Of a DNA stretch of 64,000 nt, positions 56,534-64,000 are shown one piece after another. A program made the position numbers and the translations under genes. The notes beneath the pieces were generated by a model. It searched no databases and was not told where the DNA came from. It saw only the letters and a program-made list of their open reading frames with translations. Source of the DNA: Pyrenopolyporus hunteri. Lineage: Eukaryota; Ascomycota; Sordariomycetes; Xylariales; Hypoxylaceae. Where the stretch lies: contig CADCXC010000010.1 in NCBI GenBank assembly GCA_902806595.1, forward strand, positions 682,001 through 746,000, in the 5' to 3' direction. Every line of letters begins with the position of its first letter. The first letter of the stretch is position 1.

Positions 56534-58559
56534 ATCTGAGTAATTATCGTAGTTATTGCTGCTTGCTGAGAACGCACTAATTTTAAGTAAGGATTTTTAA
56601 CCGCGTCGTGAATATTAAATGAATATTAGAGTATTATCTGTAGAGTTATTGGTTACACAGAGCGAAAACATGGGAATAAACCCTCTTGTATTTATAAAAC
56701 AGGCCGTCGAGGCCACGATGGATACTAGAGGAGTCATATCTGAAGCTGTGACATCGTCGACGTCGAGTCACTCGTTGATTCATGGTCGATTTTCGGTTTA
56801 CGGAAGAAGCTCAAAATCCTCAAAATCCGGGATTGAGAAGACCGACCGAGACCCGATGGCCCAGTTTCCGTGTCCAAAGGTGGCCTGTGCGCACGCTTGT
56901 GAGTACGAAACATCTTGTATCTAGCGTACCGGGCACTTCCATACATCCTTGTAGGTCATCAAAGTACGTAGGTACCTAATACGCCGTATCGATTTATATA
57001 AACCCAGCTGTTGGCAGTCCCCCCTTCCTCCATCTTCCTTAAGGTAGCATCCTCCCTTGCCTTAGGTAAGTCATCCGTGCCAAACCTTACAATTAATGTC
57101 TACCCGCATAATTGGAGGACGCTGGAGATTATGTAGATACCACATGGGGGTCTGATCCTGAAACGACACATGGCACAACGGCAGGCCCGGTCTAATTCCT
57201 ACATAGACAATTATACTATACAACTACCTACACAAACGTGGGTACCTAGGTAGGTAGGCATTTGGATACTACTCTAACTCAAGGTGAGAGTTCTGGTGGG
57301 CTATCACCTACGTAGGTATGTATGTACATATATGCGGATGTCGCGATGCATTAATCTAAGACAAAGGTTACCTTGGGTAACCGATCTAGCGAAAACAGGT
57401 CTGGCATGTGCTCTTCCCCGGATAGTTCGGACGGTGTAATCACCGCTGAAATCATCGTCATATGTCCAGCCACCCGGCGTGCGGATCGTCCGCCCAGACG
57501 CCACTAGCCGCGGTACTTATGCAAGGCACCACATCTACTTCCGCACTAGTGGCTCGGGCTACGGTAGATCCTAGCAAAGCTAAAGATTGAGCAGGTACCT
57601 AGGGCTTCCGTTCCAGGTAGTCAGATTATCGGATAGTCGGCTTATTAAGGCTAGTTACATGCACTAACACTGCCTTTCCTTAGCCTTCGTTCTGCTAGAC
57701 TTACATGCATACTACCTACAAACCTGCTAGCCGAAACATAGAGTCATGCACGACGGGAACAAACAAGCCCCCCAGCCACTGTCCACTATGTAGGTACCTA
57801 CCTATGTACCTATGTAGGTATGTAGGTATCCATACCTTACGTACCCGGGGAGGTACAATACGTGTGGATGTGGGTAGGATGGACACTGACCACTTTTCGA
57901 CCACGTCCTTCACCAGGCCCCTTCGAACCACTTTGATCATCACAACTCCCGGAATAATACGTTCGTTGCATACGGTTTCTTCCCAATGCTCGTCTCTGAT
58001 TTGCCCGCGATCGCCCTATCCAGGCCATGGTCGTTCTATTTTAACACTGCCCCAATTTTGAGGCCACCCGTCTGGTAAGCCTGTCAAGGTAAATTCGAGG
58101 TAAAGCGTAGGACTGGGCCGATGCCAGCAACGGCTATCACGGCTGGCCACAGACAGTGTCTTGGTGGCTTTTCCCGATACGGCAGCCAGAGAGCAAGGTA
58201 GATGGTAGCTCGATGCCTTTTTTTTTTTCTGCTCTTCTCGTTTTTCCTTATTTAGGCCTCTCTCCCCCCTTCTTCGTTCATGCTTCCGGGCGGTGACGCA
58301 AGCTTCCAGGAATTTCACCCGCTTTTCTGGCGCTTACATTAGTCGTGCTACTCCGAGCTGAGTAGGTGAGCTGGTGATAGGTATAACTACAACCCAACGC
58401 GCCACCACGACAACCACGACACCACCAACTATCTTCCATCCCTCACTACCACAGCTGTTATCTCAGCTTTTCAAGTTGCAATCCTTTATTGTTTTTGTTT
58501 CTATTCTTTCCTTTCCCCTTTCCCCTTTCCTTCTTTCCATTGGCTGTACGAGGGAGACG
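56534..58559. promoter_or_regulatory. Divergent promoter region between monooxygenase and phospholipase B
   Basis: About 2 kb. It carries dense TAGGTA/TACCTA motifs at 56967-56980, 57239-57262, 57306-57326 and 57789-57832. A pyrimidine-rich leader (about 58435-58545) precedes the phospholipase start. Short ORFs here are not convincing. Confidence 0.5.
57789..57832. repeat. Dense TAGGTA/TACCTA motif cluster
   Basis: Alternating TAGGTACC, TACCTATG and TAGGTATG units in both orientations over about 44 bases can pair internally. It is the densest example of a motif scattered through the intergenic DNA of this window. Confidence 0.7.
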
Positions 58560-60524
58560 ATGCACGTTCTTCCTCTACCCCTGCTCTCGCTTATCTCGGC
58601 TGTCCTAGGATCGCCGACTGGGAGTAGCGATGGCTCGAGATCTTCCGCCGCCGAGGCTCGAAATGCCTTGATGAGCCGCGCTGCCCCGGATAACCCGTCC
58701 GGCAACTATGCGCCGGCCGTCGTCGATTGCCCGCAACAGCGGCCAACCATTCGATCCGCGGCGAGTCTGTCGCAGTCAGAACAAAACTGGCTACGGAATC
58801 GTCGGAGCAAGACTGTCGATCCCATGGTCCAATTTCTGAAGAACTCAAAACTTACCGATTTCGACGCCGCTGGATACGTCACCTCCAACTCCCAGAACTT
58901 CTCTGTCGTGCCCAATATCGGCATCGCCGTTTCGGGTGGTGGTTACCGTGCTCTTATGAACGGCGCGGGCTTCCTCGCTGCGGCTGATAGCCGCACACCG
59001 GGTTCGACCGACGACGGGGGTATCGGCGGTCTTTTGCAGAGCAGCACCTACCTCGCCGGCCTTTCTGGCGGCGGCTGGCTGGTCGGCTCCATTTTTGCTA
59101 ACAACTTCTCCAGCGTCGTCCAGCTTCGCGACGGCTACGATGGCTCTTCGTTGTGGCAGTTCTCTAACTCCATCTTCCAGGGACCCAAAAGCAGGGGGAT
59201 CTCGATCGTGAATACCCTCGAGTACTGGGACGATGTTGCGGATCAGGTTGACGAGAAGAGGGATGCCGGATATGACGCTTCCATCACGGACTACTGGGGC
59301 CGCGCTCTGTCTTACCAACTGATCAACGCGCCGGACGGCGGGCCGGCTTACACCTTCTCCTCCATCGCCGACTTTTCTGACTTCTCCTCGGCCGATACGC
59401 CCATGCCAATCTTGGTGTCCGATGAGCGTAGACCCGGCACGCAAGTCGTCTCCTTAAATTCGACCGTCATCGAGTTCAATCCCTGGGAGATCGGATCGCA
59501 CGATCCGACTATTTTTGGGTTTGCCCCCATGCGCTATGTCGGGTCCAACTTTAGCGACGGCCGCGTGCCGGACAACGGCCACTGCGTCCGCGGATTCGAC
59601 GCGTACAGTTATATCATGGGCACGAGCAGCTCGCTCTTTAACGCCTTCCTGCTACAGAACCTCTCGTCCCCGGATGTGCCGTCGGTCCTGACCGACGCTC
59701 TGCGCTCCATCCTGACCCGTATCGGCGACGATAACAACGACATCGCCGCCTGGCGGCCAAACCCGTTTTATGGATATAACAGCGATACTAACGCAAACGC
59801 CGGAGACGAGCAGCTGACTTTGGTCGACGGCGGTTTGGACCTGCAGAACATCCCGCTCCACCCGCTGATCCAGCCGGCGCGTGACGTCGACGTCATCTTT
59901 GCCGTCGACTCGTCCGCCGATACGACGACTAACTTCCCGAACGGTACCGCGTTGCGCGCTAGCTACGAACGCAGCAAGACGGACATCGCGAATGGCACTG
60001 CCTTCCCCGCTGTTCCGGACGCCGAGTCCTTCGTCAACCTGGGCCTAAACCGGCGGCCGACCTTCTTCGGGTGCAACGCGTCCGAGTTCGCCAACGCCAG
60101 GCAGGTCCCGCCGCTAGTGGTATACGTGCCCAACGCGCCGTACACGGCCATGAGCAACGTGTCGACTTTCGACCCGTCATACACGGATGAGGAGCGCAAC
60201 TCCATCATCAAGAACGGCTACAACGTGGCCACGATGGGTAACGGCACCGTAGACTCGGAGTGGACCGCCTGCGTGGCCTGCGCCGTACTGCGCCGCAGCC
60301 TCGAGCGCACCCGTACCCAGTTCAGCTCTACCTGCCAGCGCTGCTTCGACCGCTACTGCTGGAACGGCACCACGGACAGCACTCCCGTCGGCAGCTACGA
60401 GCCCTCGCCGATTCTGCAGCTGGATGCCCTGGACTCTTCTGGCGTCAGCAGCATGCACCGCGGCGCCGCAGCGGGGCTCGTATACGGTGTCGTTGGTTTC
60501 GCGGTCGTGGTTCTGGCATTATAA
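58560..60524 (+). CDS. plb1: Lysophospholipase / phospholipase B, secreted, GPI-anchor type
   Basis: A 654-residue frame from ATG 58560, which opens with a clean signal peptide (MHVLPLPLLSLISAVLGS); an in-frame ATG at 58374 would hide it. The fungal PLB catalytic domain has SGGGYRALMNG (oxyanion arginine region), GLSGG with the nucleophile serine (about S169) and VDGG with the catalytic aspartate (about D423). Members hydrolyse acyl chains from phospholipids and lysophospholipids at the cell surface. Cys-rich sequence lies near 560-605. The C-terminus has a hydrophobic tail (AAAGLVYGVVGFAVVVLAL) after small residues, as for GPI anchoring. Several N-glycosylation sequons are present. The common DGGED appears as DGGLD here, altering the residue after DGG but not the aspartate. 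Confidence 0.92.
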   Translation: MHVLPLPLLSLISAVLGSPTGSSDGSRSSAAEARNALMSRAAPDNPSGNYAPAVVDCPQQRPTIRSAASLSQSEQNWLRNRRSKTVDPMVQFLKNSKLTDFDAAGYVTSNSQNFSVVPNIGIAVSGGGYRALMNGAGFLAAADSRTPGSTDDGGIGGLLQSSTYLAGLSGGGWLVGSIFANNFSSVVQLRDGYDGSSLWQFSNSIFQGPKSRGISIVNTLEYWDDVADQVDEKRDAGYDASITDYWGRALSYQLINAPDGGPAYTFSSIADFSDFSSADTPMPILVSDERRPGTQVVSLNSTVIEFNPWEIGSHDPTIFGFAPMRYVGSNFSDGRVPDNGHCVRGFDAYSYIMGTSSSLFNAFLLQNLSSPDVPSVLTDALRSILTRIGDDNNDIAAWRPNPFYGYNSDTNANAGDEQLTLVDGGLDLQNIPLHPLIQPARDVDVIFAVDSSADTTTNFPNGTALRASYERSKTDIANGTAFPAVPDAESFVNLGLNRRPTFFGCNASEFANARQVPPLVVYVPNAPYTAMSNVSTFDPSYTDEERNSIIKNGYNVATMGNGTVDSEWTACVACAVLRRSLERTRTQFSSTCQRCFDRYCWNGTTDSTPVGSYEPSPILQLDALDSSGVSSMHRGAAAGLVYGVVGFAVVVLAL

Positions 60525-63500
60525 GGGTTCTAGGCTTTTTGTCGGATGCGGAAAGGATACAGAACATTCTCTTCTACTACGCTTCGCCACTTCGTTTGGG
60601 CGGAGATAGGGACTTTCGCTATACTATTGTAATAACACGCAAGTACGCGAGTACGCAAAGCACGCAAGCAGGGAAAGCAAGCAAGCAAGCAATCATACTT
60701 AGCAATGCTGGTATAGGAAGGGAGGACAAAGCGTGCATGGGTGTGGAACCCTATCGTTTAGTATAGAATTGCGTATTCAACAATACAACATGGAAGATTT
60801 TTTTTTTTTTCCCAACCCCCCGCCTCTACCGCTCAACGCCTTAACTTGCCAGAGCTCATTGACCAAGAAGAGCCCGTACGTAGTAACCCAAACCCAAACT
60901 TCGCCTCCGTGCCGCTTCGCTACCGCTCCTACCTACCCGTCCCATAGAAAAAAAGAAAGAAAAAGAAAGGATAAACGAAAGCACGTCCACCACGGGCCAA
61001 CGTAGGGCCTCGGGACGTATCAGGTCCGCCTCGCCTGCCCGACGGAGCCCTTCATTGGCAACGGGGGCGGCCGCTATTGGCTCGGTATCATTTCATTCGC
61101 ATACATAAGGCCGGCGGTCATTTCACGTCATGTACTACCTATACCTTACCTGGTACCCATCCCCTATCTACCTACCTGCCTACGCACGTCGTCCCAGTTG
61201 CTGAGGTACATGTAGGTAGCGGGAAGTCGGCACGGCGTTGGAATGGATGTACTGTACTTACCTGCCTCTTCGCTTTCATTCAGTCTCATATCCTCATATT
61301 CTCCGGCCGGAACCCAATGCGACGCAAGCGGCAGCAGCAGTGGCAGCAGTGGCAAGCGGAAGCATCTGTGCCCGGTGGGCTAGCTTAGCTACCTAGCTTT
61401 CTAACATGTAGTTCAAGCAGGGCCAGCGAAGATGACTCGAAGCACGTCGTCCCACGGCGCGCCCTACCTAGTCTTAGCTCCTCATTCTACGGTTAAAGGG
61501 GGGTCCTAAGGGTCTATGGGGTCTAAGGGGGAGCGGAGACCGCGGCGACGAGTCCCATGGTGGCGGAGGTACTGGTTCGGCGAATTTACGGTTAGGGCTT
61601 GCGGTTTTCGGCGATGGGCTCAGGGAAACTCTCAATAAGAATGACAGCATACTCGGCATGGTAAGGCAAGGCAAGGCATGGAAGATCATGGGGTATGTCA
61701 CGGTAGCATGTCGTCTATTCGGCCAGAGAGAGAGGGAAACGAGAAAGGGGAAAAAAAAAAAAAATCAAACCGAAACTAAACTAAAACATGATATCCCGCC
61801 CGAAGATGGCGGAGGCTGGGCCAATAAGTTCGTGACACCAGACCTGGATACAGAATATGATATCCTCCATATGCGCGTATTTATGTATGTAAGTGAATGT
61901 AGTAGGTATACAAGGCACAGATGTATATGTATGTGCTTATAAACGGTTAGGCATTCGTCCACCCACGTACGTCGGTGGGGAAATCAGAGGCGCTATACGG
62001 TGTTCGCTTAAGTTTCTCGAGGGCCGCTCGAGTTTAGCAGGATGGAGTATCGTGATACATCACGTCGTATGGTAGGAAGGGGAGGCAGGTAGGTAAGGCA
62101 GCAACAGCCTTGGCCGCCCCGCGGGCGTAAGCAACGGAGGAGCCCAAAGGTGGGAGGGACGGGGGGGCAGATAGGGAAGACGAGATGCCACGGCATCGGC
62201 ACAGGGTAGGTCGCTCTTCCAGGGACGTCGGTAGGTAGAAGTAGGTTCTGACGTTCCCGGTCAGCGTCCCATAATAGCAGTCAATGATCAGCGTCACGTC
62301 AGAGAGTACCGGCCACAATTGGTCGGCCGACCTGTGTACGGTCCATATAATAGTTATGCTTAGACGATTCCGTTACACATCTTCAAGTGAGACCTGCCTT
62401 GGGTTAAGCCAAAAGGGGGGGGCCAAAGGAGGAGTGCGGAAGTGTATTCCGTGGGAATAGCTGAGCTGTAGCTTCGAACGAACCAACGCGGTTTCCATAG
62501 GTAGCCTCCTTCTCCTCCCTTGATCGGCGCGAATGGTCCTCGGTGGGCATCTAAATGTTAGAGTCACCGGTGTTTCATAGAGAACAGAGCTATGTTGCAC
62601 CGGGAGACCGAGCACGAGTCTAAAAGCTCACGTTCCGGCGGCTGTCCATGGAGAACCCTTGTAACAGCGTAACGCCCACATGCCAACCATTCAAGCCTCA
62701 AACAAACAGCAGAAGCGTTGGGTAGGACCCGACGTGACGGTGCTATCGAGGCTGCTGGTACGACGTCTTCTTAGGCTATGGATGCCGTGTGCCTAGCCTC
62801 TCAAAGGTGACGATAGGCGTCTAGGTGTGCTCGACGTGGTTGACACGGATATAGGGGCCACGCAAGAGGCTTACTTGTGTATCCTTCAATATATCGACAG
62901 TACCTTCTACTGGCTTATACGGTGCTGACAAAGATTGTGTTTACGGCCACGAGGGAGGTCTGGCGTTCGCAAAAATTGAACCGGAGAGATCCGCCTTCTA
63001 AATATCAAGTTCGGTAAGAGGGAACGCTGATAATCTATAAATTTTATGCGGCAAAGAAGGGCAGTCGTCTCTCGGGGGAAAAGACGGTGCGGCAAGAGCC
63101 GGAAAGGGCAAGCTGAGTATGTGATCGTTCGGGGTTTGTTTTTCACCAGCTCAGTTCGCTGTCCTGGTCACGTCTCCATTGGTGCAGCAGGTGACTACCT
63201 ATCAACATGCGAGATCGCCGCTGGCCAATGGCGTGGTGACAGATGATTCGAGCGCCCAACGTACACGAATAGCTGAGCTGCTGGTTTACCTACTATGGGG
63301 AGCTGCACTCTAGACATTTTATCCCAGGTCCAAATACTATGACATGTCAGGAGCGAGAGCCGAGATTTCGAGCTCGACCAGTGTTGATCGGGTTTTATTC
63401 CGATAGACTGGATCTCTGAATTATCCACGGGTCTAGTTTGCAGAGTGATCCGAGGAGAGAGCCTCTTCGCCAGGAAACTTCCAGCGAGACCCACGCTGAG

Positions 63501-64000
63501 CCGGATATTGAGGCAATTCCGTCGAATGGCTCTCATTGCGGGGGAACCAAAAATATTTAAGGCAATCGAGCCCAGGAACGCTCGTCAATCTCGTTCAATT
63601 AGGTCACCAAGCTCCCGGTATAGTATGATAATGCTACTAGACGTACCGATAGGTGCCAGAAGGGGACGGGACAATGGATAGTCGTAGGCGAAACCGGCCA
63701 GGAACAGCGAAAAGCTCCTACAGCGGCCTCGGTCCCCCATGCAGAACTCTTGATTGGCATTAACACCGGGAAGAATAGGTAATAAATTTTTTTTTTCCCT
63801 CGCGGTTCCCCGGTACTGGTGCGGAGGTAACTCTGCCAAGAGTTCCAACATACCCAGCTTGCTGTCCCCACGAAGGGACGTGATTGCGAATGGTTTTACC
63901 CTATCAGATCGCGCCTAAACCAAGCTCGGGGGTTCGGTGAGGGGATGCCGAAGAACCCTCCGTCCAGTCACCTTCTACCGACCTTCCAGAAGCGGCGGAG
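60525..64000. other. Intergenic region to the window end
   Basis: No supportable gene in about 3.5 kb. Contents include an (AAGC)n microsatellite at 60675-60692, an A/T homopolymer near 60795-60808, TACCTA motifs at 61134-61215 and an A run near 61751-61764. ORFs here are short and lack coding character. Confidence 0.45.
60675..60692. repeat. AAGC microsatellite
   Basis: About four and a half tandem copies of AAGC lie in the 3' flank of the phospholipase B gene. Confidence 0.75.

Noticed and set aside
55304..60524. Secondary-metabolite cluster around the FAD monooxygenase
   Set aside because: Neighbours are a chromatin assembly factor and a phospholipase B; no synthase, regulator or tailoring partner is present.
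1..64000. Intact transposon, CRISPR array or rRNA genes
   Set aside because: No transposase or reverse-transcriptase motifs, regular spacer arrays or rRNA-like sequence were seen on either strand by eye; short relics could be missed.

Overview
This window is nuclear DNA from a filamentous ascomycete, most likely a sordariomycete (class inferred). The genes carry many short introns of about 46-90 bases with GT-AG ends and CTAAC-like branch points. Intergenic DNA is long and studded with TAGGTA/TACCTA motifs. The protein set (CAF-1 Cac2, Rok1, Dld1, a fungal dynamin, tyrosinase, GPI-type phospholipase B) is typical of Pezizomycotina. No bacterial operons, CRISPR arrays or intact transposons were seen.

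Layout from left to right: a dsRNA-binding-domain-like protein with an Arg/Ser tail (+, 86-1604); an HSD17B10-type short-chain dehydrogenase (-, 1932-2850); an atypical Rab GTPase (+, 3726-4828); a GH2 beta-mannosidase (+, 6306-8934); a xylitol dehydrogenase-type polyol dehydrogenase (-, 9768-10930); DEAD-box helicase Rok1 (+, 11953-14001); mitochondrial D-lactate dehydrogenase (+, 14616-16676); and a secreted tyrosinase (-, 17029-18547). A gene-poor interval of about 4.7 kb (18.55-23.27 kb) follows, holding doubtful ORF fragments and a short interstitial block of telomere-type CCCTAA repeats. Next come a seven-exon dynamin-family GTPase (+, 23275-25820), a SprT-like zinc metallopeptidase (-, 27050-28099), an F-box protein (-, 30686-32727), an uncharacterised 950-residue protein with two C-terminal membrane helices and a spliced leader (+, 35650-38551), and a full-length ABCC transporter (-, 40068-45053). 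After 4.8 kb of repeat-flecked intergenic DNA come CAF-1 subunit Cac2 (+, 49833-52107), a FAD monooxygenase (-, 55304-56533) and phospholipase B (+, 58560-60524). The last 3.5 kb shows no gene.

The genes do not form an evident pathway cluster. They are a mix of housekeeping genes (helicase, chromatin assembly, trafficking GTPases, lactate oxidation) and carbohydrate or secretory genes (beta-mannosidase, polyol dehydrogenase, tyrosinase, phospholipase B), in mixed orientation. Exon models were built by hand from splice motifs and reading-frame continuity, and each one closes in frame. The most unusual points are the interstitial telomeric block, two probable GC-AG introns, a Rab whose switch-II catalytic glutamine is replaced by threonine and whose start is overlapped by an upstream ORF, and the uncharacterised 950-residue membrane-anchored protein.
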